Assembly: GCA_946885845.1 (NCBI GenBank)
Contig: CAMPHJ010000001.1
Location: 1-64,000, forward strand
Length of the DNA: 64,000 nt
Direction: 5' to 3'
From: an uncultured Sphingobium sp.
GTDB taxonomy: Bacteria > Pseudomonadota > Alphaproteobacteria > Sphingomonadales > Sphingomonadaceae
Part shown: positions 45,730 to 56,152 of the stretch, piece by piece
Layout: each line of letters begins with the position of its first letter
How positions within the stretch are numbered: position 1 is the stretch's first letter
Notes under the pieces: model-generated
What the model was told of the DNA's origin: nothing
What the model saw: only the letters and a program-made list of their open reading frames with translations
Databases searched by the model: none
Program-made: the position numbers and the translations under genes

Positions 45730-47250
45730 TCATTCAGACATTTCAACCAATGCGACGCCTTCAGGCGGCAGGTCCAGCGTCAAGACGCCCTCCTTATCCA
45801 GGCGGCGCGTTTCCGGTGGCGCGAGTTCGGCAGCCCGGCGGATCTGATCGATCTGATCCTTTCTGGGATATTGCGGCGACCCCAATTCCCGCCATTTCGG
45901 GAGAGGCGAACCCCGCTCCTGATCGACATAGCTGACGCGCACGCTCTTTCCTGGAGCGGCGCCCTTCAGCTTGACCTTAATCTTCTTGCGTTCGCCCGTG
46001 ACGATCCGCTCGTTGCTCATGCCCGGTATCCCGGAAGGCTGCTTCACTTCGGCCAGATTCCATATCAGTGCAGCTGCGCCGTTCCTGGTCTTGCTCGCAA
46101 GAGCCGGTCCGGTGGTCGCCAGCCTGCGCTGACCCAGCCGGTGCAGCAGCTTATAGGTGTTGAAGGACGGGCGCGGGATGCCGCGCTGGGCGATCATGCC
46201 CCAGCCGCCGTCGCCTTCCTTCAGGATGAAATTCGGGAAGTTGATCTCTTCGAACACATTGCTGATGCACCATTGCGACATGGCGTGGCAGTAGGGCAGG
46301 CAATTGCTGATGACATGGGCGATCATCGCGGGACTGTCGGACGACCATTCCGATAGCCACAGTTCCGCGCCTTTGTATCGCGTCGCGTCGATCTGGCTCC
46401 GTACCTTGGCCATGGCTGCGGGGATCACATCCTTGTGAGGAATTTTATTCGCCTCGCCAAACAGTTCCTTCTGGTCATCGCCCGCATAGATATGCGTCGA
46501 AACGAAATCGACGGGCAGATTTTCCTGAGCGCAAAAGCCGAGAAACTCCGGCATCCATTGTGCCGCCGCGGTGGACGGGCCACCCACCCGCAACTTGGGG
46601 TCTACCGCCTTGATCGCACGCGCCGCGGCCTTGTACATAGCGAAATAGTCGGCCTGCGTACCGCTGAAGAACCAGCTCAAGTTGGGCTCGTTCCAAACCT
46701 CGAAATACCACTGGCGTACTGTGCTGAGACCATAGCGATCGATCAGGTGGCGCACGAAAACGCCGATAAAATCGCCCCATGCCTGCGGCGACGCTGGCGG
46801 AGTGATATTGGCGTTGTAGGTGAAGTTCAGCTTTGTGTTCCCGCTGGCGAGCTTCTTGGGCATGAAGCTCAATTCAACGAAAGGCTGCACTCCCCTCGCC
46901 AGCACGCCGTCATAGACTTCATCGACATTCTGGAAATTTGGATCCTTGCCGTTCATCCCACCGGGCCAGACGCCAAGATCATCGTTGAATATGCCGTGAA
47001 ACCGCACACGTTCCAGGCCCGTCTCGACCCTGAACCGCTCCAGATCATGCCGCCAACTTTCCCGCATCGTGGCGGAGGCCCGATCCGATCCCGCGCAACG
47101 CGACCAGATATGATCCAGCGCGCCCATCTCGCGGCGCAGATCGATCTCCACATGCTCGGTGCCTGTCTGGCCAAAAGACGGCTTCGTAAGAGCAGAAGAA
47201 GCCAATACTGCTGCTCCGGCACCAATTATTTCGCGGCGATCCCACATCAT
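45730..47250 (-). CDS. Glycoside hydrolase family 39 (beta-xylosidase type)
   Basis: 506 residues with a Tat-type signal (DRREIIGAGAAVLASSA). The barrel shows the acid/base Glu188 in WYFEVWNEPNLSWFF and the nucleophile Glu301 in AELWLSEWSS, the GH39 pattern, with SFMPKKLASG and STHIYAGD in family-typical places. A C-terminal beta domain ends with VALVEMSE. AGGAG stands 5 nt before the chosen ATG (47250). Directly follows the GH3 gene at 47.3-49.7 kb, so the operon is GH3-GH39. GH39 enzymes release xylose from xylo-oligosaccharides or iduronate from glycosaminoglycans; xylose fits here. Confidence 0.92.
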   Translation of the reverse strand: MMWDRREIIGAGAAVLASSALTKPSFGQTGTEHVEIDLRREMGALDHIWSRCAGSDRASATMRESWRHDLERFRVETGLERVRFHGIFNDDLGVWPGGMNGKDPNFQNVDEVYDGVLARGVQPFVELSFMPKKLASGNTKLNFTYNANITPPASPQAWGDFIGVFVRHLIDRYGLSTVRQWYFEVWNEPNLSWFFSGTQADYFAMYKAAARAIKAVDPKLRVGGPSTAAAQWMPEFLGFCAQENLPVDFVSTHIYAGDDQKELFGEANKIPHKDVIPAAMAKVRSQIDATRYKGAELWLSEWSSDSPAMIAHVISNCLPYCHAMSQWCISNVFEEINFPNFILKEGDGGWGMIAQRGIPRPSFNTYKLLHRLGQRRLATTGPALASKTRNGAAALIWNLAEVKQPSGIPGMSNERIVTGERKKIKVKLKGAAPGKSVRVSYVDQERGSPLPKWRELGSPQYPRKDQIDQIRRAAELAPPETRRLDKEGVLTLDLPPEGVALVEMSE

Positions 47251-47300
47251 CTTCACTCCTGTGCGCGGTCGGCGCGCGCCACCTTTGCTAATGTCGCTGG

Positions 47301-49670
47301 TCAGGCAACCGTAAGCTTCACCGACTTCAGATCGACCGAGTTCGGACCGGCATGAATCGTGAAAGTGCCCGGTTCCACGACATAGTTCATGTCGATGTTC
47401 CAGAATGCCAGGCTGTCGGGATCAAGGCGAAACTGCACAGTGCGCTTTTCACCTGGCTTCAAGGTCACCCGTTCAAATCCGCGCAACTCCAGCACGGGTC
47501 GCGGCACGGAACTTACATCATCGCGGACATAGAGCTGGACCACTTCATCACCTGGCCTTTGTCCGGTATTTGTGACGTCCACCTCCACGATTGCTGTCTC
47601 GCCGACCGCGATGGTGGCCTTCGCCAGGCGCGGCGCGGTCATTTCGAACGTCGTGTAACTCAGGCCATAGCCGAAGGGAAAAAGCGGCGTCGGCTTCGCC
47701 TCTACATAGCGCTGGCCGATCCTGGCTGAAGAATGTTTGTTGTAGAACACTGGCAGGTCGCCAACCGACCGGGGAAAGGTGATCGGCAGTTTGCCACCCG
47801 GATTGACCTTGCCGAAAAGCATATCGGCAAAGGCGTTCCCGCCCTCCTGGCCGAGATACCAGCCCTCCACCAGAGCACTGGCCTTTTCAGCCAGGCGACT
47901 GACCGTGAGCGGACGCCCGTTGATCAGCAAGGCAACAATCGGCTTGCCTGTCGCGATCATCGCATCCACCAGCGCATCCTGATCGCCGAACAGGTTCAGG
48001 CTGTTACGATCGCCCGGCGCTCCAGCATGGATCGCCTCGCGGGTGATTTCCGGCACGTCGCCGACAACCAACAGGATCACATCTGACCGTTTCGCGACCT
48101 CCACAGCCTGGGCTATGCGCGTCGCATTCTCAGCCGGATCGGCGTAGCGCGCGGCGCGGGCGGGCAGATGCTGACCCGTGGGGTCGGGTTTGACGATCTG
48201 GACGCCTTCGGCATGCTCTATGGAGATCGCTCGCCCGGCAGCCGCTTTCACGCCCGCCAATATCCCCACGGCCTGCGCGTTCACGGATGAATAGCCGCCA
48301 AACAATGGCTCAACCGCGTTCGGTCCAATGACTGCGATCTTGCGCGGCTTGGCCGGATCGATCGGCAGCAAACCGTCATTTTTCAGCAGCACCAGAGACT
48401 TCTGCGCAACCTTGCGTGCGATCGCCTTGCTAGCGGGCGCATTGACCTGACGCAGGGCGAGGGACTTGTTCAGATAGGGATTCTCGAACAGACCAGCCTC
48501 GAACTTGAGCGCCAAAATGCGGGATACCGCGGCGTCGATGCTGGCTTCGGGAATGCGGCCAGCGCGCACCAGCTCGGGCAACCGGGCATAGGCCTGACCG
48601 TCCGGCATTTCGGCATCGATGCCTGCATGAACCGCCAGCACGGCGGCATCATCGTCATTCGCCGCCATGTGATGATGCGTGATCAAATTGGTGACGCCGC
48701 CATAATCGCTGAAATACGCCCCGCGAAAGCCAAGCCGCTCGCGTCCGGTACGTTGGAGAAGCTCATAATTGGCGTGGGAGGGAACGCCCCCAACCTCGTT
48801 GTATGAAGGCATGATCACGGCCGGGTCGGCGTTTTTGATGACCTGCGCGAAGGGTACGAGGAAATTCTCGCGCAGCGTCCGCTCGCTCATGTCGGCTGGA
48901 CCGATATTGAGCCCGCTCTCGGGTGAGCCGTGAATGAAGTGTTTAAGCGTTACGAACACCTTGTCCGCCGCCAAGGGGCGCGGCCCCTGCTGCCCACGCA
49001 CTGAGGCGATGCCCATCTGACTGACCAGATAGGGATCTTCGCTGAAGAACTCCTCGACCCGGCCGAAGCGCGGATCGCGGGCAAGGTCCAGAACCGGACT
49101 GAGCGCGACGGTAGCGCCCCGCAGGCGCGCTTCACGCCCCGCCACCTCGTAAGCCTTCTGAACCAGCGAGGGGTCCCAGGTGCTGCCGAGACCGAGCGGG
49201 ATCGGAAAGATCGTTCCGTCCCGCGCCTTAAGGCCGTGGGCCGTTTCCTCGTGAAACAATGCGGGAATACCCAGGCGGGTATTTTCAACCAGATGCCGCT
49301 GTATGGCGTTCACAAGGTCTATTGTCTCCCCGACGCCACGATAGGCGTCCTTGGCAGAACGGGCCGTACCATTGGTGTCGCTCGGATTGCCGATTTGCCC
49401 AATCCCGTTGACAAAAACCTGCTTTGCCTTTTCTGGCGAAAAATTATCGCCATCCAGGAAGGTCGATTTGGTGTACGCCATCGACCGCATCTGTGCGGCC
49501 TTTTCCTCAAGCGTCATCCGGCCCAGCAGATCGCGGACGCGATCTTCAATCCGCGCCTTGGGATCGCGATATACCGTCTTGCCTGTTACGTCAGCCATTG
49601 CAGCTACCGGCATCGCCAGAGCAGTTGAAGCGATGAACATGCGCCGCGTAACGGCTATCCGATCAGCCAA
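47301..49670 (-). CDS. Glycoside hydrolase family 3 (beta-xylosidase/beta-glucosidase)
   Basis: About 789 residues. Tat-type N-terminus (VTRRMFIASTALAMPVAA), GH3 barrel with FHEETAHGLKARDGTIFP and KHFIHGSPESGLNIGP, nucleophile region RGAYFSDYGGVTNL, second sandwich domain (KNDGLLPIDPAKPRKIAVIGPNA), and a fibronectin III-like C-terminus (VDVTNTGQRPGDEVVQLYV). The TTG at 49670 is preferred because GGAGG sits 5 nt before it; another TTG at 49685 and an ATG at 49640 are less well placed. Divided from GH39 by 50 bp, hence one operon. Confidence 0.9.
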   Translation of the reverse strand: MADRIAVTRRMFIASTALAMPVAAMADVTGKTVYRDPKARIEDRVRDLLGRMTLEEKAAQMRSMAYTKSTFLDGDNFSPEKAKQVFVNGIGQIGNPSDTNGTARSAKDAYRGVGETIDLVNAIQRHLVENTRLGIPALFHEETAHGLKARDGTIFPIPLGLGSTWDPSLVQKAYEVAGREARLRGATVALSPVLDLARDPRFGRVEEFFSEDPYLVSQMGIASVRGQQGPRPLAADKVFVTLKHFIHGSPESGLNIGPADMSERTLRENFLVPFAQVIKNADPAVIMPSYNEVGGVPSHANYELLQRTGRERLGFRGAYFSDYGGVTNLITHHHMAANDDDAAVLAVHAGIDAEMPDGQAYARLPELVRAGRIPEASIDAAVSRILALKFEAGLFENPYLNKSLALRQVNAPASKAIARKVAQKSLVLLKNDGLLPIDPAKPRKIAVIGPNAVEPLFGGYSSVNAQAVGILAGVKAAAGRAISIEHAEGVQIVKPDPTGQHLPARAARYADPAENATRIAQAVEVAKRSDVILLVVGDVPEITREAIHAGAPGDRNSLNLFGDQDALVDAMIATGKPIVALLINGRPLTVSRLAEKASALVEGWYLGQEGGNAFADMLFGKVNPGGKLPITFPRSVGDLPVFYNKHSSARIGQRYVEAKPTPLFPFGYGLSYTTFEMTAPRLAKATIAVGETAIVEVDVTNTGQRPGDEVVQLYVRDDVSSVPRPVLELRGFERVTLKPGEKRTVQFRLDPDSLAFWNIDMNYVVEPGTFTIHAGPNSVDLKSVKLTVA

Positions 49671-49756
49671 GAAGTCCTCCGTCAAATATGTCGCCGATCC
49701 ATCGCCATATAGCTGCGGATCGCCATCCCTGCATCTTTACCACAATATAAAACAAT

Positions 49757-49781
49757 AAGTAAACGGGTTCGTTACATTATA
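49757..49781. promoter_or_regulatory. Conserved promoter-proximal block, copy 2
   Basis: Shares AAACRGGYTCGTTRCATTA (here G, T, A at the variable sites) with 44539-44563. The minus strand has TATAAT (49781-49776) beside AACG-GGTT-CGTT, an inverted repeat. It lies about 87 bp before the GH3 start. Confidence 0.6.
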
Positions 49782-49865
49782 ACCTGCCAGACCTTCGCCG
49801 GCTGATCAAAAAATAAACTGCCAAGGGTCTTTTTCTGACGCAGGCCTGGGGCTTAAGCTTCGCGA

Positions 49866-50744
49866 TCACGGCGAAGGAGCAGGTCTCTCGTTAAAGCTAT
49901 CGGTCCGCGCGGCGCTGAATGAAATGGCCACTGCAAAGCTTTGACCGGGGGCCAGCCATTTCATGCTCGACGGTACGGAATTGAGCGCGTTGGTAGGATG
50001 ACTGACAGGCTCGACACAGAAAAAATTCTGATCGCCGGGCGTATATATGACCGTGTGCGGAAGCGCCTCTACGGGACTGATCTCAAGTGACAAATTGCGC
50101 GACGGCCAGAAGATCGAGAGCGGCCCTTCACGATCGGTATAGACGGTATCGACCTCACGCATTGATATATCGCCGCCCTGCCACCAATCGACCGCACAAT
50201 CCCTGACATCATGTATGCGTGGAAGGCAGTCGTCATCATTCTGCCACTCCCCCCGATGCAAGCCATGGTAGACAGCGTCAGCGCTCGGCAAATAGGGATG
50301 AAGTCCCAGCCCGGCCGGCATCAACCCGTCGCTCAGGTTGGTCACCGACAGGGTAACGGTAAGCCCATCCTCAGCCAGCTCGAACTTCTGTTCGGCATGA
50401 TAGCTCCATGGCCAGTCTTCGGCGGAACGGAGATGTTCGATGATCGCGACGTTGGCGTCATATGACTGGATTGTCCAAGGTGACAACCAGCCAAACCCAT
50501 GCAGCGTATGAGGATGATCGGACCCTGGAAAATTGGGCGCGAGCTGCACGTCCTGCCCATTCGCTCGAAAGCGGCCAAAGGCTATCCTGTTCGAAAAGGG
50601 CACGAGCGGAAAGCAAGCGACATCCAATATGGACGGGCCGCAGACAGGGCGAAACAACGCTTCGCCCTGCCAATCAAACGCCAGGATCGAACCACCTCGC
50701 TCCGGCGCCAGCAGCAGTCGATATTCGCCTGCAGCCAGTTCCAT
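49866..50744 (-). CDS. Aldose 1-epimerase (mutarotase)
   Basis: 292 residues. Fits the GalM/aldose-1-epimerase family: NRIAFGRFRANG, HPHTLHGFGWLSPW with the catalytic-site histidine, GLGLHPYLPS, and PHTVIYTPGDQNFFCVEPVSHPTNA with the active-site glutamate. Interconverts anomers of xylose, arabinose or glucose before isomerisation. The ATG at 50744 overlaps the xylA stop (TGATG), making it the third gene of xylB-xylA-epimerase. A longer frame up to 50774 would overlap xylA more. Confidence 0.88.
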   Translation of the reverse strand: MELAAGEYRLLLAPERGGSILAFDWQGEALFRPVCGPSILDVACFPLVPFSNRIAFGRFRANGQDVQLAPNFPGSDHPHTLHGFGWLSPWTIQSYDANVAIIEHLRSAEDWPWSYHAEQKFELAEDGLTVTLSVTNLSDGLMPAGLGLHPYLPSADAVYHGLHRGEWQNDDDCLPRIHDVRDCAVDWWQGGDISMREVDTVYTDREGPLSIFWPSRNLSLEISPVEALPHTVIYTPGDQNFFCVEPVSHPTNALNSVPSSMKWLAPGQSFAVAISFSAARTDSFNERPAPSP

Positions 50745-52057
50745 CAGAAGCGATTCACCATATTCTCCAGCCACTCCTGGCGGCCGGAACGCGGCTGAGG
50801 CACAAGGTCGCGCTCAACCGCGATGTCCGCGATTGAATTCAGGGTTCCCTCGCTCGACCGGATATGCTGGCCGAGTTCGCCCTGCCATCCCGCATAGCGC
50901 TCAGTGCGGAATGCATCGACGCGTCCATCCTCGATGATTGCCGCTGCCTTTACGAGCGCATGTGCAACGGTGTCGATCCCGCCGATATGACCATGGAACA
51001 GATCGATCGCATCCACGCTCTGCCGCCGGACCTTCGCGTCGAAATTAAAGCCGCCGTCACTGAAGCCGCCTGCCCGGATGATTTCCAGCATGGCCAGCGT
51101 CAGCTCCTCGACCGAGTTGGGGAACTGGTCGGTATCCCAACCATTCTGATGATCGCCGCGATTAGCATCGATCGATCCAAATATGCCCAGCGCCCTCGCC
51201 ATGGCGATCTCATGCTCGAACGTGTGGCCCGACAGAGTGGCGTGGTTCGCCTCGATGTTTACGCGCACTTCGTTTTCCAGGCCGAAGCGCTTCAGGAAGC
51301 CGTAAACAGTCTGGGTATCAAAGTCATATTGGTGCTTGGTTGGTTCATGCGGCTTCGGCTCGATCAGGATCGTTCCGGTAAAACCGATACGATGCTTGTG
51401 ATCGACGACGAGATTGAGGAAGCGGCCGAAATTCTCCTGCTCGATTCCAATTTCAGTGTTGAGGATCGTGTCATAGCCTTCGCGGCCACCCCACAGCACA
51501 TAATTTGCCCCGCCCAGCCGGTGCGTCGCGTCAAGTGCATCACGAACCTGACTCGCAGCCCACGCATAGACTTCCGGATCGGGATTGGTCGCAGCGCCCG
51601 CCATGTAGCGCGGGTGGCTGAACAGGTTGGCCGTCCCCCACAGCAGCTTGCGGCCATGTCTGTCCTGCAACTCCTCCAGATGATCAACCGCCTCGGCAAA
51701 GCTCTTGCGGAACGCACCGATGGTGTCGGCATCGGCCATGACGTCGACGTCGTGGAAGCAGTAGAAGGGCACGTCCAGTTTCTCGACGAAGGACAGCGCA
51801 GCCTCCCGCTTGGCACGCGCCGCCGCCGCATCGTTTGCGCCTGCATGCCAGGGGCGACGGAAGGTGCCGGCGCCGAACACATCGCTGCCCGGCCAGCAGA
51901 AGCTATGCCAGAAGCAGACCGCAAAGCGCAGATGCTCTTCCATGCGCTTGCCCAGGATGACCTTGTCCTTGTCGTACCAGCGATAGGCGAGGTCGTTATT
52001 ACTCTCCGGCCCCTCGTAGGCGATGGTCGGGAATTCAGCGAAATAGCTGGCGGTCAC
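50744..52057 (-). CDS. xylA: Xylose isomerase
   Basis: Converts D-xylose to D-xylulose. The 437 residues fit the class II xylose isomerases. Active-site motifs include FYCFHDVDV (His/Asp of the catalytic pair), [27 protein letters not shown] (metal ligands) and [18 protein letters not shown], with [11 protein letters not shown] near the end. The start is GTG at 52057, directly after AAGGAG; upstream codons belong to the end of xylB and to no family. Only 10 bp separate it from xylB. Confidence 0.96.
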   Translation of the reverse strand: MTASYFAEFPTIAYEGPESNNDLAYRWYDKDKVILGKRMEEHLRFAVCFWHSFCWPGSDVFGAGTFRRPWHAGANDAAAARAKREAALSFVEKLDVPFYCFHDVDVMADADTIGAFRKSFAEAVDHLEELQDRHGRKLLWGTANLFSHPRYMAGAATNPDPEVYAWAASQVRDALDATHRLGGANYVLWGGREGYDTILNTEIGIEQENFGRFLNLVVDHKHRIGFTGTILIEPKPHEPTKHQYDFDTQTVYGFLKRFGLENEVRVNIEANHATLSGHTFEHEIAMARALGIFGSIDANRGDHQNGWDTDQFPNSVEELTLAMLEIIRAGGFSDGGFNFDAKVRRQSVDAIDLFHGHIGGIDTVAHALVKAAAIIEDGRVDAFRTERYAGWQGELGQHIRSSEGTLNSIADIAVERDLVPQPRSGRQEWLENMVNRF

Positions 52058-52067
52058 GGATTTCTCC

Positions 52068-53510
52068 TTAAAGTGATTGAACGGCGGAATAGGCGGCCCG
52101 AAAACGGGCGAGCCGCGGCGCAAGGCGATCGGCTAGCGCGGCGTCGGGCTCTATGATGTGAGAAATGGGGGGCCGGACACAGGCTTCAGCCGCGCTGGCT
52201 CCAGTCACAGCCATGAGGGCGAGCTTCGCAGCGCCGAGTGCGGGGCCCACCTCCCCGCCTTCCAGGTAAGCAAGGCGCACATTCAGTGCAGCGGCGATGA
52301 TCGTGCCCCAATATCGGGATCGCGCGCCCCCGCCGATCACCGAAAGCTGTTGGATCTCCGTACCGGCGTCGCGCAGCACGGCGATGCCATCCGCATGAGC
52401 GAATGCGACGCCTTCCAGGACAGCCGCTGCGATACGTCCTCTGTCCGTTTCGTTGTCGATACCCAGCACAGCGGCACGCACATGCGGATCATTATGTGGC
52501 GTGCGCTCGCCGGAAAGGTAGGGAAGGAATATCTCAGGCCCCACTCCCGCGCCTGCCGCTTCGGCAAGGGCAAAGAATCCGGCCGGGTCATCGGCTCCCG
52601 TTGCCTTGATCCCCCATTCGATGCAAGAGGCCGCCGACAGATGCACGCTCATCTGGTGCCACATATCGGGAAGGCAGTGGCAAAAGGCGTGTACCGCACG
52701 TTCAGGGTTAGGGCGAAAAGCCCGCGTCGCTACAAAAATCACGCCCGACGTGCCGAGCGACAGCAGCGCGTCGCCTTCATTTACGACACCGATGCCGACA
52801 GCGCCCGCAGCATTATCACCGCCGCCAGCAGCCACCGGCACCCTCGCCATGCCCCACTGCGCCGCAACCTCGTGCCGCAACACGCCCGTAACGGCATTGC
52901 CCTCGAACAGAGGAGGCATGTGATTTCTCGAAAGGCCGGTGGCTCCAAGCATGACCTCGCTCCAGTCTCGCGCCGCCACATCCAGCCACAATGTTCCGGC
53001 GCTATCGGACAGGTCAGACGCCATGTCGCCGGTCATGCAAAGGCGCACATAATCCTTGGGCAACAAAATTTTATCGACGCGTTCGAAGTTCTCGGGTTCA
53101 TGCTCCGTCACCCACAGCAATTTGGGTGCGGTGAACCCAGGCATGGCAAGGTTGCCTGTGATGGAACGCGATTCAGGAACCCGTTGCTCAAGTTGGCGGC
53201 ATGCGTCTGAACTACGACCATCATTCCAAAGAATGGCTGGCCTCAGCGGACGATGATCTGCGCCTAGCAGGGTGGCGCCGTGCATCTGCCCAGCAAGGCC
53301 CACCCCTTGCACCCGCGCCCGGAGATCTTCGGGAAGCGCAAGAACAGCGTCCTCGGTCGCCTGCCACCAATGATCGGGATCCTGCTCTGACCAACCCGGA
53401 AAGGGGCGGGAAACGCCTAACGGGGCGGTTCCGGCAGCCATGACCGCTCCGCTCTCCGCAACGATGACCGCCTTAACCCCTGACGTTCCGATATCTATGC
53501 CGAGAAACAT
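52068..53510 (-). CDS. xylB: Xylulokinase
   Basis: Phosphorylates xylulose to xylulose 5-phosphate. 480 residues of the FGGY family: [35 protein letters not shown], and the catalytic-base segment [18 protein letters not shown] with the aspartate, then [10 protein letters not shown]. The first gene of the xylB-xylA-epimerase operon, with the GGTAGCGCTACC palindrome 25-36 bp upstream. Divergent from the LacI regulator. Confidence 0.96.
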   Translation of the reverse strand: MFLGIDIGTSGVKAVIVAESGAVMAAGTAPLGVSRPFPGWSEQDPDHWWQATEDAVLALPEDLRARVQGVGLAGQMHGATLLGADHRPLRPAILWNDGRSSDACRQLEQRVPESRSITGNLAMPGFTAPKLLWVTEHEPENFERVDKILLPKDYVRLCMTGDMASDLSDSAGTLWLDVAARDWSEVMLGATGLSRNHMPPLFEGNAVTGVLRHEVAAQWGMARVPVAAGGGDNAAGAVGIGVVNEGDALLSLGTSGVIFVATRAFRPNPERAVHAFCHCLPDMWHQMSVHLSAASCIEWGIKATGADDPAGFFALAEAAGAGVGPEIFLPYLSGERTPHNDPHVRAAVLGIDNETDRGRIAAAVLEGVAFAHADGIAVLRDAGTEIQQLSVIGGGARSRYWGTIIAAALNVRLAYLEGGEVGPALGAAKLALMAVTGASAAEACVRPPISHIIEPDAALADRLAPRLARFRAAYSAVQSL

Positions 53511-53534
53511 CCAGCTCCATCCTCCCGCCTTTAG

Positions 53535-53546
53535 GTAGCGCTACCA
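53535..53546. promoter_or_regulatory. Perfect palindrome GGTAGCGCTACC, XylR-type operator
   Basis: 12-bp perfect dyad in the 107-bp gap between xylB and xylR. It has the centre CG step and pattern of LacI-family operators and, as I recall, matches the XylR site reported for xylose genes in Caulobacter. Close to xylB, so a bound repressor would block that promoter. Confidence 0.75.
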
Positions 53547-53617
53547 TGACGCGTTGCGCAAGAGGCTTGCTCAACCTTCTCTGGCCGAATAGTCGGTAAG
53601 ACCAAGGGGAACAGACC

Positions 53618-54664
53618 ATGGCCGCCAGAAAAAATTTGCGCAGGAGAACTGAAGGGCCGACCGTTGCCGATGTGGCGCGGGTTGCTGAAGTGTCCCCGAT
53701 GACGGTTTCCCGCGTTATCAACCGCGATCAGCGCGTGAGGGAAACGACCCGCAAAAAGGTCGAAGAAACGATATCAGCCATCGGCTATGTGCCAAACGCA
53801 GCAGCCCGCTCCCTTGCTGGTGGGAAGCAATGCCGCATCGTCCTACTCTACCGCAATCCCAGCGCGGCCTATTTAAGCGAATTTCTCCTCGGTAGCCTCC
53901 ATTCAGCACGGGAGAATGAAGCAGAACTGATCGTCGATGAGCATGATCCCGAGGAACCACCCATGAGTCTTGCTGCCCGGCTGGCTGCTCAGCGCGTCGA
54001 TGCTGTCCTGTTGCCGCCACCTCTTTGCAATGACAGCGAATTGCTGGGCGCCCTCCAGAAAAGCGGCCTCGCCGTGGCCCAAGTGGCCTCAGGACAACCC
54101 GCGACTTCCTCTCACGCCGTCCTGATAGATGATGAGGAAGCTGCTTTCGCTATGACACAGCATATTCTGGCCCACGGTCACCGCCGGATAGGCTTTGCTG
54201 CAGGCGACCCCAACCAGACCGCCAGCCACCTGCGACGGAAAGGCTATGAACGCGCCTTGCTTCTGGCGGGTATCGCGCCGGAAGAGGAACTGATCGCACA
54301 GGGCAATTTTACCTATCGCGGCGGCCTGATAGCCGCGTCATCCCTGCTCGACCAGCCGTCACCGCCCAGCGCGATTTTCGCTGCGAATGACGATATGGCG
54401 GCTGGTCTCATCAGCGCCGCGCATCAGCGCGGATTGGACGTACCGCGCGACCTCACGGTTTGCGGGTTTGACGATACGGCAATCGCCACGACCATTTGGC
54501 CCGAATTAACCACGGTGCGGCAACCCATTTCGGCGATGGCGAGCCTCGCCATCGACCTGCTTGCTCGCGCTGTCCGGTCCAAGCAGCCTCTCGCAAGCGC
54601 TCAGCCAGAGCATGTCAGACTGGATTTCGAGCTTGTCATACGAGGATCGGACGCAGCTCGATAG
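53618..54664 (+). CDS. xylR: LacI-family transcriptional regulator (xylose regulator candidate)
   Basis: 348 residues. Helix-turn-helix TVADVARVAEVSPMTVSRVIN with the hinge helix NAAARSLAGGKQCRIV, then a periplasmic-binding-like ligand domain (RIGFAAGDPNQ, FAANDDMAAGLISAAHQRGLDVP, VCGFDDTAIATTIWP). The gene is divergent from xylB and followed by the sugar symporter, so xylose or a derivative is the likely effector; this LacI-type XylR is unrelated to the AraC-type XylR of enterobacteria. The operator candidate is 72 bp upstream of its start. Confidence 0.88.
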   Translation: MAARKNLRRRTEGPTVADVARVAEVSPMTVSRVINRDQRVRETTRKKVEETISAIGYVPNAAARSLAGGKQCRIVLLYRNPSAAYLSEFLLGSLHSARENEAELIVDEHDPEEPPMSLAARLAAQRVDAVLLPPPLCNDSELLGALQKSGLAVAQVASGQPATSSHAVLIDDEEAAFAMTQHILAHGHRRIGFAAGDPNQTASHLRRKGYERALLLAGIAPEEELIAQGNFTYRGGLIAASSLLDQPSPPSAIFAANDDMAAGLISAAHQRGLDVPRDLTVCGFDDTAIATTIWPELTTVRQPISAMASLAIDLLARAVRSKQPLASAQPEHVRLDFELVIRGSDAAR

Positions 54665-54728
54665 GGAGAGACTTGACGGCACCGCCAAGTTCGCCATGGT
54701 AGCGCTCACAATCAGGAGGGGTTCAGCT

Positions 54729-56132
54729 ATGCATGGGGCTGCGCAAGAGCGCGTCAATCTGGCGTTGATCGGTCGAATAGTCGCCGTAGCGACGATCGGC
54801 GGATTCATGTTCGGATATGATTCGGGGGCCATCAACGGCACGCAGGAAGGGCTTCGGCACACATTCGGTCTCAACGAGGCCCAACTGGGGCTGACCGTCA
54901 GCGCCCTGCTTCCAGGGTGCGCTTTGGGCGCTTTCCTCGCCGGTCGTTTCGCCGATATTTGGGGGCGCCGCTCCGTCATGATTGTGGCGGCGATCCTTTT
55001 CATCATCAGCGCGGCTGCGTCCGGGGGCGCATTCAGCGCCACGGTCCTGGGAATTGCCCGGTTTTTCGCCGGAATGGCGGTCGGCGCGGCGAGTGTCCTT
55101 TCACCCGCCTATATCAGTGAAGTGACTCCCGCACATATTCGTGGAAGGCTGTCGAGCATCCAGCAAGTGATGATAATATCGGGGCTGACGGGCGCATTTC
55201 TCGCCAACTACTATCTCGCAGACATAGCTGGGTCGTCACTTGGCACCGCATGGGCCGGACAGCCAGCATGGCGATGGATGTTCTGGGTTCAGGCGCTCCC
55301 CGCCCTTTTGTTCCTGGTCGCCTTGTTCGGCATCCCGGAAAGTCCGCGGTTCCTGATTGCCAAGGGACGGCTGCAACAAGCAAGGCTGGTGCTTGATCGC
55401 CTTATCGGCCCCCAAGCGGCGGCTGCCAAGATGGATGAGATCGGCGCGTCGCTTTCCCATGACCACCAACCGAGTCTTGCAGATATCCGTAAGCCCGGCG
55501 GCGGTTGGCGGAAGATTGTCTGGGTTGGCATTGGCCTTGCCGTGTTCCAGCAACTCGTCGGCATCAACGTCGTCTTCTACTATGGCGCGGTGCTGTGGCA
55601 GGCGGTGGGCTTTACAGAGAGCGACGCGCTGAAGATCAACATCCTTTCAGGCGCCGTATCGATCTTGGCCTGCCTGATCTCGATCCTGCTCATCGACCGG
55701 ATCGGGCGTCGACCGCTGCTTCTGATCGGCTCTGCGGGCATGACGGTGACGCTTGGAACATTGGCATGGTGCTTCAGTAATGCGACGATTATCGACGGGG
55801 TGCTCCGGCTGCCTGAGGGGCTGGGCCTTGTCGCCCTCCTCGCCGCCAACATCTATGTCATATTCTTCAACCTCAGCTGGGGCCCCGTAATGTGGGTCAT
55901 GCTCGGGGAAATGTTCCCGAACCAGATGCGAGGTTCGGCGCTTGCGGTGGCAGGCGCGGCACAGTGGCTCGCAAACTTCCTCGTAAGTTCAAGCTTCCCC
56001 TGGCTGGCGAAGAATATCGGCTTGCCCGTCACCTATGGCGCCTACACTGCCTTTGCCCTGCTGTCGCTGCTGTTCGTTGTGATGACGGTTCGGGAAACGA
56101 AGGGACTGGAACTCGAAGCTATGCAGGGTTAG
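54729..56132 (+). CDS. xylE: Sugar/H+ symporter (MFS, XylE/GalP-like)
   Basis: 467 residues and 12 helices. GGFMFGYDSGAINGTQEG at helix 1, RFADIWGRRSVM and IGRRPLLLIG as the two sugar-porter RxxGRR-type loops, PESPRFLIAKGRL in the central loop, and QQLVGINVVFYYGAVLW (helix 7 sugar-binding glutamines) define the sugar porter family. RBS AGGAGGGG stands 8 nt before the ATG at 54729; the frame extends further upstream. It follows xylR by 64 bp and likely imports xylose freed by the exported glycosidases. Confidence 0.92.
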   Translation: MHGAAQERVNLALIGRIVAVATIGGFMFGYDSGAINGTQEGLRHTFGLNEAQLGLTVSALLPGCALGAFLAGRFADIWGRRSVMIVAAILFIISAAASGGAFSATVLGIARFFAGMAVGAASVLSPAYISEVTPAHIRGRLSSIQQVMIISGLTGAFLANYYLADIAGSSLGTAWAGQPAWRWMFWVQALPALLFLVALFGIPESPRFLIAKGRLQQARLVLDRLIGPQAAAAKMDEIGASLSHDHQPSLADIRKPGGGWRKIVWVGIGLAVFQQLVGINVVFYYGAVLWQAVGFTESDALKINILSGAVSILACLISILLIDRIGRRPLLLIGSAGMTVTLGTLAWCFSNATIIDGVLRLPEGLGLVALLAANIYVIFFNLSWGPVMWVMLGEMFPNQMRGSALAVAGAAQWLANFLVSSSFPWLAKNIGLPVTYGAYTAFALLSLLFVVMTVRETKGLELEAMQG

Positions 56133-56152
56133 CGGTTTTCCGAGGCCTGCGG

